Part shown: positions 29,405 to 38,726 of the stretch, in pieces
Layout: each line of letters starts with the position of its first letter
Position numbering within the stretch: the stretch's first letter is position 1
From: Gammaproteobacteria bacterium
GTDB lineage: Bacteria > Pseudomonadota > Gammaproteobacteria > Steroidobacterales > PWYM01
DNA: 64,000 nt
Direction: 5' to 3'
Assembly (NCBI GenBank): GCA_007693855.1
Contig: RECU01000053.1
Span: 124,001 to 188,000, forward strand
The notes under the pieces: generated by a model
Database searches by the model: none
What the model was told of the DNA's origin: nothing
Seen by the model: only the letters and a program-made list of their open reading frames with translations
Program-made: the position numbers and the translations under genes

Positions 29405-30154
29405 TCACTTGGGACGCCGGTACCAGAACCAGCTCAGGCGCCGCGAGCGAAGCGCCAGAGGGAACAGCAGCAGCGTGAGCATCACCACCGCATGCTGCCA
29501 GGGCGAGAACCACTCGGCCTTGCGGCCCGAGGTGAGCACCGGTGGGCCATCGAGCACCTCGAAACGCTGGCCGTGCGCGCGCGCCCAGCGCCGCAGGCGC
29601 CGCGAGAGAAACACCTCCTCGCCCGCGTACAGCTGCGCGTTGAATCCCCCCACAGCCTCGAAGGCCTCGCGCGTGACGAACAGATAGCAGCCCGCCGCCA
29701 GCCCGGCAGCGCGTGACAGGCGGTTCCACAGGCGGGTACCAAGGCGATAGATGGGCGTGCCCAGTCCGTCGAAGTCCAGCACAGCGCCGCCTCCACACAG
29801 TGCACCGTCGGCCAGCGCCGCTTCGGTGCGCGCGAGCAGCGCCACCGGCGGGCGGGTGTCGGCATCGACGAACAGCAGCCATTGGCCGGCGGCGGCGGCG
29901 GCACCGGTGTTGCGCGCCCGTGCAATCCCCTGTTCGGCCTCATGGACGACCCGCGCCCCGGCGGTCGCGGCAAGCGCCGCAGTCTCATCGTCCGAGGCAT
30001 TGTCAACCACCAGCAGTTCCCAGGTACACGTCAGTCCGGCACAGGCTGCCTGCAGGTGGACCAGGGTCTCCGGCAGCCAGTCCGCCTCGTTCCAGGCGGG
30101 CACGATGATCGAGAGCCGCGGCGGCACCGCAGGCGGTATGGCGGCAGACATCAC
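29405..30154 (-). CDS. family 2 glycosyltransferase
   Basis: RLSIIVPAWNEADWLPETLVHLQ...ELLVVDNASDDETAALAATAGARVV...GQWLLFVDADTRP. Start could be GTG 30154 or ATG 30151. Confidence 0.9.
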   Translation of the reverse strand: MMSAAIPPAVPPRLSIIVPAWNEADWLPETLVHLQAACAGLTCTWELLVVDNASDDETAALAATAGARVVHEAEQGIARARNTGAAAAAGQWLLFVDADTRPPVALLARTEAALADGALCGGGAVLDFDGLGTPIYRLGTRLWNRLSRAAGLAAGCYLFVTREAFEAVGGFNAQLYAGEEVFLSRRLRRWARAHGQRFEVLDGPPVLTSGRKAEWFSPWQHAVVMLTLLLFPLALRSRRLSWFWYRRPK

Positions 30155-30198
30155 GCAATCCCTGCGACAAGTCCGATCCCCATGATAGCAGCGCTGAG

Positions 30199-31116
30199 TC
30201 AGTGCTCCGGCCCGGGTCCCTGTCGGTGTGCACGGTCATGGTCCAACAGTCTGGCCTCGATGGTGTCGAGCCAGGCCCGCGGGCGCGGATCCCCAGGGCG
30301 CGCAGCGGCCTCGGCACCCGCCCAGGCCCAGGCCAGCAGCGCAACCAGCTCCACCATCCGGGCAAAGGCGGGCGACTCTGCCACCGCCGGATCCATACCG
30401 GCGGCGGCAAGCAGACCACGCACGGCAGGCGGCGGGAGCGCATGCAGCGAGACGACAGTCGCCGGATCCCACCACGGGTGCGCGAGACCGGCATATTCCC
30501 AGTCGATCAGCTGCAGCCCGGTGGGCGTGCGCAACAGGTTGTTGGCGACCAGATCACCATGTGCCGGCCGCGCCTCATTCACCCTGGGTTGGCTGGCCTC
30601 CGCGAGGGCGGTGAGACGCGCCAGGCGGCGGTCGCGCGTCGCCGCAGCGACCCCGGGCACCCCCGCGGACTCGAGGCGCGCCGCATAGTCCCGCGCAGCC
30701 TGCTCCAGGTCCGGGCCGGGGGCGTCGATCGGCAGCGCCTGGAGCCTGCCGATCAGCGCCCCGACCTCGGCAGCCACCTCCGGCCGGCGCAGGGTCTCGG
30801 GCGTCAACGGCTCGCCTTCGCGCCAGGGGCTGAGCGAGGCGCCCGTGACCGGGTCGTCCCACAGGCGCGGCGGCGTGAGCCCCACAGCCGCCGCCACCTG
30901 CTGCACGGTGCTCTCCGCGGCCAGACGCCCGGCAGGGGCGCTGACCGCACCCGGCAACCTCGCCACCAGCAGACCCCGCGTCGTCGACAGCTGGAAGGTC
31001 AGGTGGTGCTGACCTGCGCCCAGCCGGGCGAGGACCGTGAAGTCGCCCTCGATCCCGGCGGCGTGCAACAGTGCGGCGAGACGCCGGTCGATCCCGCCGT
31101 CAGGCTCGGCGTTCAC
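30199..31116 (-). CDS. phosphotransferase of the choline/thiamine kinase (APH-fold) family; probable thiamine kinase by context
   Basis: ARPAHGDLVANNLLRTPTGLQLIDWEYAGLAHPWWD kinase motifs; third gene after the TPP riboswitch, overlapping the PnuC-type transporter gene. Confidence 0.75.
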   Translation of the reverse strand: MNAEPDGGIDRRLAALLHAAGIEGDFTVLARLGAGQHHLTFQLSTTRGLLVARLPGAVSAPAGRLAAESTVQQVAAAVGLTPPRLWDDPVTGASLSPWREGEPLTPETLRRPEVAAEVGALIGRLQALPIDAPGPDLEQAARDYAARLESAGVPGVAAATRDRRLARLTALAEASQPRVNEARPAHGDLVANNLLRTPTGLQLIDWEYAGLAHPWWDPATVVSLHALPPPAVRGLLAAAGMDPAVAESPAFARMVELVALLAWAWAGAEAAARPGDPRPRAWLDTIEARLLDHDRAHRQGPGPEH

Positions 31117-31721
31117 GCGGCCGCCGTGGCGCCGCGACGCCAGTCGCGCCGCCAGGCGAGAAACCCGAACACGATGATCACCAGGTAGGCGACGAACAGC
31201 AGCGCCGTCAGGTAGAGCTCACGGCTGAGATAGAGATAGATGTTGACCGCATCGATGACGAACCAGTACACCCAGTTCTCCAGCAGCTTGCGCGCCACCA
31301 TCCAGGTGGCCACCAGGCTGGCCCAGGTGGTGAAGGCATCCACATAGGGCAGCTCCGCCGCCGTGTAGCGCGTCAGCAGCCAACCGCTGAGCCACGCCAG
31401 CACCAGGACGCAGGCGATGGCGGTGCCATGCGCCCACGCCGGCCACAGGCCAACCTGGCGACCGGTGCCGCGCGGCCCGCCATGGCGCCACTGGACCCAG
31501 CCATACACCGCCATGGCCATGTAGAACAGCTGCAGGGCCGATTCCATGTACAGCCGCGCGTCAGCGAACACAAACAGGTAAATCAGGGTACTGCCGAGCG
31601 CGGCATACCAGCACCACAGGCTCTGGCGCACCGCCAGCAGCAGGTAGGCGATGGCCAGCACCACGCCTGCGACCTCCCAGAGGGAGGTCGCAGCCAGCCA
31701 GCCGGCAAGTGCCTCGGTCAC
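31113..31721 (-). CDS. PnuC/PnuT-family vitamin transporter, probable thiamine transporter by context
   Basis: EVAGVVLAIAYLLLAVRQSLWCWYAALGSTLIYLFVFADARLYMESALQLFYMAMAVYGWVQW...ENWVYWFVIDAVNIYLYLSRELYLTALLFVAYLVI. Confidence 0.9.
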   Translation of the reverse strand: MTEALAGWLAATSLWEVAGVVLAIAYLLLAVRQSLWCWYAALGSTLIYLFVFADARLYMESALQLFYMAMAVYGWVQWRHGGPRGTGRQVGLWPAWAHGTAIACVLVLAWLSGWLLTRYTAAELPYVDAFTTWASLVATWMVARKLLENWVYWFVIDAVNIYLYLSRELYLTALLFVAYLVIIVFGFLAWRRDWRRGATAAA

Positions 31722-31724
31722 TGT

Positions 31725-33788
31725 CTAGAAGCCGTAGCGCAGCGTGACCCCGACATGGCGTGGATCGCCGCGGCGGATGTAAAGCGTGTCGGCGAAGTCC
31801 GGGGGCTCGTTGCCGAAGAAAAAGCCCCGTACCGCGTAGGTCTGGTTGCCCAGGTTGCGCCCCCAGGCAGACACCTGCCAGCGCGCGTTCTCCCAGCCCA
31901 GGCGCGCATTCACGAGATCGTAGGCACGCGAGCGCTGGTCATGACTGTCGGAAAAATAGAACGCGTCGCGCCCGGTGACTTCGAGACGCGCAAACCAGCC
32001 CCGGGGGTGGCGCCAGTCGAGGCCCGCCGCGTACTGGTAACTCGGCGCGTGTGCCTGCTCGCGGTCGACCGGGCCTCCCGGGAACTCACGGTATTTCGAC
32101 TCGAGCAGACCGAGGGTCGCGAACAGCGCGAAATCACGCGCGAACTGCCAGGTGACGTCGACCTCGGCCCCAAGGTTGTAGCCGCGGGCAGCGTTATCCG
32201 TGAAGAAAATGAAGGTCAGCGGGTCCGTCGGATCGAGCTGGAAGGACGTGCTGACCTGCTGGTCGCGGCGCAGCATGTAGAACACGGACAGGTTGGTGGC
32301 GAGCCGACCATCGAGGAAGCGTCCGCGCAGCCCGGACTCGATATTCCACAGGTACTCGGTATCGAAACCGCGACGCTCCTCCGGGATGTTCAGGCCGATG
32401 TTGAAGCCGCCGGCCTTGTAGCCGCGGGACACCGCACCGTAAAGCGAAAGCGTGTCGTTCGCCTGCCAGCTGAGCGTGACCGCCCCGCCGAGCATGGTCT
32501 CCGTCGGGTCAAACTCGATCCCGGCACTGTCGCTGTACTCGGCGCTGCGCCGCTCGACGCGAAGCCCCGTCTTGAGCTGCCAGCCATCGCCCAGCGCGAT
32601 ATCGAGCTCGCCAAAGGCGGCCAGGTTGCGGGCTTCATAGCGGCTGTCGAGCTCACGGAACACCTCGCCATTGAACAGGTCGAGGTTGTCATTGTCCTCC
32701 TTCAGCGAGAGCCCATAGACACCGAACACCCACGCGGCGCGCCCGGCGAACAGCTCGGACCCGGGTTCGGACAACAGCCGCAGTTCCTGGCTGACCGTGC
32801 GCCGGCGGCGCTCGGTGCGCGAGAAGAAGTCGTACGGCGCAAATTCGCCCCAGAAGGCGTCGTTGCCCCAGTCCCCGTCGAAGCTGGTCTCGATGTCGGA
32901 GTTCGCCGCGGAGGTGATGCTCTGCAGCCGCGCCGCGCCGCCCAGCCAGTCGAGCCGCAGCGAGGCGGCGCGCGAACGCTGGGCGTCGCGTCCCGGACGG
33001 TCGGATTGCGTCACCAGGCTGTTGTCGATGGCGAAGGCGTCGTAGCCGTTGTCGAGATCGATGTAGAGCGCTGTCAGATCGGCCTGGAAGCGGTCGTCCG
33101 GCGCATAGCGCAGCCGCCCACGGGTGGTGAGTTCGTCGCGGCGGTTGGTGTCGGAGCGACCGAGGAAGACGTTGTCGCGAAACCCGTCACTGCGCCAGCG
33201 CTGGGCCGACACCCGATAGCTCCAGGCCTCGTCCAGCGGCCCGCCGAAAGCGAGCCCCGCTGCACGGGCATTGTCGTTGCCGACAGTTAGCTCGCTGTCC
33301 AGCTCGAAACGCTCGCCCGGCTCACGGCTTTTCACATACACCAGGCCGGCCAGCGCATTCGCACCATAGCGCGTGCCCTGCGGACCACGCAGGACCTCCA
33401 GCTGCTCGATATCGAACAGCGTCGCCACCATGCCGATGCCGCTGAAATCGATGTCATCGACGATGAAGCCCACCGAGGGGTTGGGCGCGCCCTGGTACTG
33501 GCTGCGCTCGCCGATACCACGCAGCTGCAGATAGCGTGGCCGCGAACTCTCACCGGAGAAGTTGCTGTTTGGCACCAGCGCGAGCACGTCCTCGAAATGC
33601 TGGACGCCGGCATCACGCAGGGTGGCCGCATCGAGCACCGTGACGCTGGCCGGCACGCGGGCCAGCGCGTCACCACGGAAGTCCGCGGTGACAATGATCT
33701 CGTCGATGCGGGGTGCGTCCTGCCCGGCAGCGAGCGCGGGCAGCGTGGCAACAATGAACGCCGCGGGAAGGCTACGGACTACGGACAT
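31725..33788 (-). CDS. TonB-dependent receptor, probable thiamine/thiamine-precursor receptor by riboswitch context
   Basis: RIDEIIVTADFRGDALARVPASVTVLDAATL; IEQLEVLRGPQGTRYGANALAGLVYVKSR; GVTLRYGF terminus. ATG 33788 preceded by AGGAGAG. Confidence 0.92.
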   Translation of the reverse strand: MSVVRSLPAAFIVATLPALAAGQDAPRIDEIIVTADFRGDALARVPASVTVLDAATLRDAGVQHFEDVLALVPNSNFSGESSRPRYLQLRGIGERSQYQGAPNPSVGFIVDDIDFSGIGMVATLFDIEQLEVLRGPQGTRYGANALAGLVYVKSREPGERFELDSELTVGNDNARAAGLAFGGPLDEAWSYRVSAQRWRSDGFRDNVFLGRSDTNRRDELTTRGRLRYAPDDRFQADLTALYIDLDNGYDAFAIDNSLVTQSDRPGRDAQRSRAASLRLDWLGGAARLQSITSAANSDIETSFDGDWGNDAFWGEFAPYDFFSRTERRRRTVSQELRLLSEPGSELFAGRAAWVFGVYGLSLKEDNDNLDLFNGEVFRELDSRYEARNLAAFGELDIALGDGWQLKTGLRVERRSAEYSDSAGIEFDPTETMLGGAVTLSWQANDTLSLYGAVSRGYKAGGFNIGLNIPEERRGFDTEYLWNIESGLRGRFLDGRLATNLSVFYMLRRDQQVSTSFQLDPTDPLTFIFFTDNAARGYNLGAEVDVTWQFARDFALFATLGLLESKYREFPGGPVDREQAHAPSYQYAAGLDWRHPRGWFARLEVTGRDAFYFSDSHDQRSRAYDLVNARLGWENARWQVSAWGRNLGNQTYAVRGFFFGNEPPDFADTLYIRRGDPRHVGVTLRYGF

Positions 33789-33852
33789 GGATCTCTCCTG
33801 CAAGCTGCAAAGGAGATCCGGCTTCGCGGTGCGAGGGAAAAAACGGCAGGCC

Positions 33853-33950
33853 CCGTCCCTACGCCGGTACTAACCGGATCAGGTTCAACGGGTTGGCGGC
33901 TGTGCCTTGCGGCAGGCCACCTCTCAGGTCTGCAAGACCACCCCGGAGGT
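33853..33950 (-). ncRNA. TPP (THI-element) riboswitch
   Basis: Minus strand reads ACCTCCGGGGTGGTCTTGCAGACCTGAGAGGTGGCCTGCCGCAAGGCACAGCCGCCAACCCGTTGAACCTGATCCGGTTAGTACCGGCGTAGGGACGG, with hallmark CTGAGA, ACCC-TTGAACCTGATC, TTAGTACCGGCGTAGGGA. Just upstream of the TonB receptor at 33788. Confidence 0.97.
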
Positions 33951-34010
33951 CAGGTGAGTGTAGAAAACGCCTGGCACAAACACAAGCTGGGAAGGCTGCC
34001 GGAAACCGAC

Positions 34011-34544
34011 TTACTCGCCCAGGCGCGGAATCAGGTCGGCCAGGTTGCAGGGTTTGTTGCGGCTGTCGAGCTGCTGGGAGATGAGCTTGTCCCAACCGGT
34101 CTCGCAGGCGTTGGCGGAGCCTGGCAGGCAGAACACCACCGTGCCGTTGGCCACGCCGGCCATGCAGCGGGACTGGATGGTCGAGGTACCGATCTCCTCA
34201 TAGGAGAGCCAGCGAAAGATTTCCGCGAAACCATCGATGATCTTGTCGAGCAGCGGCTCGATGGCCTCGGGCGTACCGTCTCGGCCGGTCACGCCAGTGC
34301 CGCCGGTGGTGATGATCACCTGGATATCGGGATCGGCAATCCACGCCGAGACCACCGCGCGGATCTGGTAGATGTCATCCGGGACGATACGCCGCTCGGC
34401 CAGGGAGTGGCCGGTGCGGATCAGCCGGTCGGCAAGCAGTGCGCCCGATTTGTCCGTCGACTCCGTGCGGGTGTCGGAGATGGTCAGCACCGCGATCGAC
34501 AGCGGCGTCGCAGGGGTGTCTTGCTGGGTGGCTTTGCGGCTCAC
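34011..34544 (-). CDS. moaB: molybdenum cofactor biosynthesis protein B
   Basis: [27 protein letters not shown]...[76 protein letters not shown] start at 34544. Confidence 0.93.
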   Translation of the reverse strand: MSRKATQQDTPATPLSIAVLTISDTRTESTDKSGALLADRLIRTGHSLAERRIVPDDIYQIRAVVSAWIADPDIQVIITTGGTGVTGRDGTPEAIEPLLDKIIDGFAEIFRWLSYEEIGTSTIQSRCMAGVANGTVVFCLPGSANACETGWDKLISQQLDSRNKPCNLADLIPRLGE

Positions 34545-34588
34545 GGTGTCCTCGCTCGAACCTGGCGCCACGCGCCCGGCCCCCAAGC

Positions 34589-35707
34589 TTACCCCAGGTG
34601 CTCCTGGAGCAGGCGGTTGACCTGTCCGGCCGCCTCCATGTGCGGCATGTGCCCGACGCTGTCGAGCACCTCGACACGCACATGTGCAGGCAGACCGTCA
34701 GCGTCGGCCGGGCTGGCAATCGCATCCTCGCGGCCCCAGATGACCAGCACCGGACGCGCCGGATCTTCCAGCACGCCGCGCAGCGCCGCCGCCTGCCGCC
34801 CGGCGGGGAAAATGCCGGCACTCAGGGTCTCGAGCGCTTCGGTGACGCCGTCCAGACGCTTGTACTTGAGGATATCCTCGATCATGTCCCGCGACACCAG
34901 CGCCTGGTCGCAGAACAGCTGGGCCAGCACGGGTTTCATGTCACGCCGGCTCTGGGCCGCGATGAACCCCTGGAGATAGCCCCCATTGATGCGTTCACCG
35001 AGACCTGCCGGGGCAAGCAGCGCGAGCGAGGCCACCCGCTCTGGCGCGCGCCGCGTCGCCTCCAGCGCGACCGCGCCGCCCAGCGAGTGTCCGGCCAGGT
35101 GTACCCGCGGGAGTTTCAGCGCAGCCAGAAAGCCCAGCAATGCCTCCGCAAGCGCGGCGACACTGCCCTCGCCTACCGCCTTGGTCGAGGCGCCATGGCC
35201 CGGCAGGTCGAGCGCAAACACCGGCCGCGAGACCGCCAGCTCGGTGAGATTGAAGAGCCAGTTGTTGGCGTCGCCACCGAAGCCATGCACCAGCACCAGA
35301 GGTGTCGCCTCACCGCCGCCGGCCGTGAGATAGCTGATCCGCGCGCCGTCAATCTCCAGCGTCTGCGGCCCCGAGGAGCCCGCCCCCTCGTCATCGCCAC
35401 CGGGCACGAAACTCGCCTGGAAATCAGCCACGAAGGCGTCGATCTCGGCGGCGTCGGGCGAGGCTCCGGCCTGCGCAATCACCGCCAGCAGCCCGCCGAC
35501 GGCCAGCGTCTCGCCGGGCTGAGCGACGATGCGCACCACGCGCCCGGCCACGGGAGATTCGACCGCGTTGGCGATCTTGCTGGTTTCGACTTCGAGCAAC
35601 TCGTCACCGACGCCAACCTCAGCGCCTTCGGCAACATGCCACTCGACCACCGCCCCCTCTTCCATCGACAGGCCCCACTTCGGGACCTTGAGTGCCTGCA
35701 GGCTCAC
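34589..35707 (-). CDS. acoC: acetoin dehydrogenase E2-like protein (lipoyl domain fused to alpha/beta hydrolase fold)
   Basis: KVPKWGLSMEEGAVVEWHVAEGAEVGVGDELLEVETSKIANAVESPVAG lipoyl domain; then LVLVHGFGGDANNWLFNL...HLAGHSLGGAVALEATRR. Confidence 0.85.
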   Translation of the reverse strand: MSLQALKVPKWGLSMEEGAVVEWHVAEGAEVGVGDELLEVETSKIANAVESPVAGRVVRIVAQPGETLAVGGLLAVIAQAGASPDAAEIDAFVADFQASFVPGGDDEGAGSSGPQTLEIDGARISYLTAGGGEATPLVLVHGFGGDANNWLFNLTELAVSRPVFALDLPGHGASTKAVGEGSVAALAEALLGFLAALKLPRVHLAGHSLGGAVALEATRRAPERVASLALLAPAGLGERINGGYLQGFIAAQSRRDMKPVLAQLFCDQALVSRDMIEDILKYKRLDGVTEALETLSAGIFPAGRQAAALRGVLEDPARPVLVIWGREDAIASPADADGLPAHVRVEVLDSVGHMPHMEAAGQVNRLLQEHLG

Positions 35708-36732
35708 GCGGACATCCGTCGGCGCTTGCTGTCCAGCAGCTGACGCACGGCCGCCTCGACCTTGGCCGGCGAGGGGATGTAGGCGTCTTCCAGCGTCGGC
35801 GCAAACGGCACGGGCGTATGCGGCACGGTGACCTGCCGGATCGGTCCACGCAGGAACTCGAAGCCCTCCTGGGCCACCATGCCCGCGATGTCGCCGGCCA
35901 GGCCACAGCGTGCCGCGGACTCGTCCACGATCACCAGCCGGCCGGTCTTCTCGACGCTCTCGAGGATGGAATCGCTGTCGAGCGGCGAGCTGGTACGCGG
36001 ATCGAGCACCTCCACGGACACCCCTTCACGGGCAAGCTTGTCCGCCACCTCGTTGGCGATATGCACCATCCGCGAGAACGCCACGATGGTCACGTCGTCG
36101 CCTTCGCGCGTGAAGTTCGCCTCACCGAAGGGAATCGTGTAGGCCTCGTCCGGCACCTCGTCGGCGATGTCATACAACGCCTTGTGTTCGAAGAAGATCA
36201 CCGGGTCATCGTCGCGGATCGCCTGGATCATCAGGCCCTTCGCGTCGTAGGCGTTGGAGGGCATGACGCACTTGAGCCCCGGCACCGCCGTGAACAGGTG
36301 ATACAGCGACTGCGAGTGCTGCGCGGCGGCGCGAAACCCGGCGCCGATCATCGTGCGCAGCACCATCGGCGTGCGCGCCTTGCCACCGAACATGTACCGG
36401 AACTTGGCGGCCTGGTTCATGATCTGGTCGAAGCACACGCCGACGAAGTCGACGAACATGAGCTCCGCCACCGGGCGCAGCCCGGTGGTCGCGGCCCCCG
36501 CCGCCGCGCCCATGATCGCGGACTCGGAGATGGGCGTGTCGATCACCCGCTCCCGACCGAACTCGCCGATCAGCCCCTTGGTGACGCCCATCACACCGCC
36601 GTAGGCATCTTCCTCGCCGCTGCCGCCGGCGCCGCCGGAGACGTCCTCGCCAATGATGATGATGTCCGGATCCCGAGCCATCTCCTGGCGCAGGGCCTCG
36701 TTGATCGCCTCGCGTATCGTCTTCTTCGCCAT
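35704..36732 (-). CDS. TPP-dependent 2-oxoacid/acetoin dehydrogenase E1 beta subunit
   Basis: MAKKTIREAINEALRQEMARDPDIIIIGEDVSGGAGG...RVIDTPISESAIMGAAAGAATTGLRPVAELMFVDF. Confidence 0.93.
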   Translation of the reverse strand: MAKKTIREAINEALRQEMARDPDIIIIGEDVSGGAGGSGEEDAYGGVMGVTKGLIGEFGRERVIDTPISESAIMGAAAGAATTGLRPVAELMFVDFVGVCFDQIMNQAAKFRYMFGGKARTPMVLRTMIGAGFRAAAQHSQSLYHLFTAVPGLKCVMPSNAYDAKGLMIQAIRDDDPVIFFEHKALYDIADEVPDEAYTIPFGEANFTREGDDVTIVAFSRMVHIANEVADKLAREGVSVEVLDPRTSSPLDSDSILESVEKTGRLVIVDESAARCGLAGDIAGMVAQEGFEFLRGPIRQVTVPHTPVPFAPTLEDAYIPSPAKVEAAVRQLLDSKRRRMSA

Positions 36733-36745
36733 GACGCAGTCCCCC

Positions 36746-37714
36746 TCAGTAAGACACGTAGACGTCGGTGGTCAGCTCGCTCACCGGCGGGTAGTCGGCC
36801 GCGCGCGCCTCGGCGACGGCCTCGTCGATCAGCTCGGCGACCTCGGCGTCGATGGCGTCGAGCTGGGCCTCGCGCAACATACCCTCGGCAGTGACGCGGG
36901 CCCGGAAAATCCGCAGGCAGTCGCTGTCTTCGCGGATACGCTTGAGCTCCTCGGCTGATCGGTAGCTCTGCGGATCGCCCTCGTAATGGCCGTAGAAGCG
37001 CATCGCCACCGCTTCGATCGCGCTCGGTCCACCGCCGTTGCGGGCGCGCTCGATCGCCTCACCCGCCGCCTCGGCCACGGCGAAGAAATCCGTGCCGTCG
37101 ACCCGCACCGCGGGCATGCCGAAGCCTGCCGCGCGCCCGGCGATGTCCTTCGAGCCCACGGCGTAGTCCGCACCGGTGCCCTCACCGTAGCCGTTGTTCT
37201 CGATCATGAACAGCACGGGCAACTGCAGCACGACGGCCAGATTCATGGCCTCGAAGGTCGTGCCCTGGTTGGAGCCGCCGTCGCCGGTGAAGGACACGGC
37301 GCAGTGGCGCGTCTTCTTGGTCTTGGCGGTCAGTGCCGCGCCGACCGCCAGCGGCGGATTACCGCCGACGATGGCGTTGGCGCCGAGCATGCCCTGGGAC
37401 AGGTCGGCAATGTGCATCGAGCCGCCCTTGCCGGCACACAGCCCGCCCTGCTTGCCGAAGATCTCTTTCATCATCCCCTTCACGTCGCAGAGCTTGGCGA
37501 TGCAGTGCCCGTGCCCTCGATGCGTCGAGCCGATGTAATCCTTCTCGCTCAGGTGGATGCAGACACCGGTGGCGATCGCCTCCTGGCCCGCGTAGAGGTG
37601 CACGAAACCGGGAATGTCACCGGTGGTGTTTTCGGTGTGAATACGCTCTTCGAAATCGCGGATGGTGCGCATCCGCCGATAGGCGTCGAGCAGCTGGGAC
37701 TCGCTGAAAGTCAT
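36746..37714 (-). CDS. TPP-dependent 2-oxoacid/acetoin dehydrogenase E1 alpha subunit
   Basis: YRRMRTIRDFEERIHTENTTGDIPGFVHLYAGQEAIATGV...HRGHGHCIAKL...SFTGDGGSNQGTTFEAMNLA (TPP-binding GDG). ATG 37714 chosen. Confidence 0.93.
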   Translation of the reverse strand: MTFSESQLLDAYRRMRTIRDFEERIHTENTTGDIPGFVHLYAGQEAIATGVCIHLSEKDYIGSTHRGHGHCIAKLCDVKGMMKEIFGKQGGLCAGKGGSMHIADLSQGMLGANAIVGGNPPLAVGAALTAKTKKTRHCAVSFTGDGGSNQGTTFEAMNLAVVLQLPVLFMIENNGYGEGTGADYAVGSKDIAGRAAGFGMPAVRVDGTDFFAVAEAAGEAIERARNGGGPSAIEAVAMRFYGHYEGDPQSYRSAEELKRIREDSDCLRIFRARVTAEGMLREAQLDAIDAEVAELIDEAVAEARAADYPPVSELTTDVYVSY

Positions 37715-37762
37715 CTGTGGCTCCCCCATGAGGCGTCCCGGCGTGTGTCCGGGGCGCGCGCT

Positions 37763-37788
37763 AAAAACAGACTGACTCGTCTGTTTTT
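37763..37788. promoter_or_regulatory. perfect 10-bp inverted repeat upstream of the E1-alpha gene (operator or intercistronic hairpin)
   Basis: AAAAACAGAC-TGACTC-GTCTGTTTTT at 37763-37788, between the hydrolase stop (37795) and E1-alpha start (37714) on the minus strand. Confidence 0.5.
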
Positions 37789-37794
37789 TCGATT

Positions 37795-38700
37795 TCAACC
37801 GCCGCCCGGACGGCTTGTCAAGGCGCCGTCGACAAACTCCCTGGCCAACCAGTCCAGCGTCGTGGCATTGACCCGCGCCCAGGCCTCCTCCTGCACCCAA
37901 TGCGCGGCACCCGGCACGGTCACCAGCGTCAGCGGCGCGGCGACATGGCGCCAGGTGTCGTTCAGAGTGTCCGGCAACAGCGCGGGATCGTCCAGGCCAT
38001 GGAACATCAGCACCGGGCAGGTCACCGGGGCCGGCGCGCCGGCCGGGAGTGCATAGGGCTCGCGGGCAAAGTTCTCGCGATAGTAGTGCATCATCGCGGC
38101 CAGGTCGGAGCGCTCGAAGGCCTCGCGGTAGGCCTCCCGGGGGGCGGCTGCCGGCAGGATCCCGAGCAGTGTCTCGACATCGAGCCGGCGATGGGAATCA
38201 GCTCCCTGGAAGCGCCGGGCATAGGCACTGGCGGCATGCTGCGGCCCACCGCGCGCGAGTTCGCGCACCAGACACCAGGGATGCGGCAGGTTGCAGATCA
38301 CCAGTCCGGCGACCCGCGCCGGACGGTGCATCGCCAGCATCCAGGCAATCATGCCCCCCCAGTCGTGCGCCATGATGATCGCGCGCTCGGCCCCCTGGTC
38401 GGCGATCACCGCCTCGACATCCCCGAGCAGGGTGCGCATCCGGTAGGCCTCGCCGCCCTGCGGCTGGTCGCTCAGGTTGTAGCCGCGCAGGTCCATCGCG
38501 GCGACCCGATAGCGGGTGGCCAGCACCGGCATCTGGCGTCGCCAGGTGTACCAGCAGTCCGGCCAGCCGTGGATCATCACCAGCAGCGGGCCCTCGCCCA
38601 GGGTCGCGTAATGAATGCCGACGCCGTCATGCACGGCACGGTGGTGGGTGACGCGGTCGAGCAGCGCGGCAAATTCCGTATCCATGGTCTCCCCTGTCAT
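37795..38700 (-). CDS. alpha/beta hydrolase (epoxide hydrolase-like)
   Basis: LLVMIHGWPDCWYTWRRQMPVLATRYRVAAMDLRGYNLSDQPQ; IIMAHDWGGMIAWMLAM; PGAAHWVQEEA. Start may be the inner ATG at 38685. Confidence 0.9.
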   Translation of the reverse strand: MTGETMDTEFAALLDRVTHHRAVHDGVGIHYATLGEGPLLVMIHGWPDCWYTWRRQMPVLATRYRVAAMDLRGYNLSDQPQGGEAYRMRTLLGDVEAVIADQGAERAIIMAHDWGGMIAWMLAMHRPARVAGLVICNLPHPWCLVRELARGGPQHAASAYARRFQGADSHRRLDVETLLGILPAAAPREAYREAFERSDLAAMMHYYRENFAREPYALPAGAPAPVTCPVLMFHGLDDPALLPDTLNDTWRHVAAPLTLVTVPGAAHWVQEEAWARVNATTLDWLAREFVDGALTSRPGGG

Positions 38701-38726
38701 CCAGGCTTCTCCAGCCGCGCGAGCAG

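Noticed and set aside
31071-33290. 739-aa plus-strand ORF antisense to the thiamine operon
   Set aside because: Shadow ORF opposite well-supported PnuC and TonB receptor genes under a TPP riboswitch.
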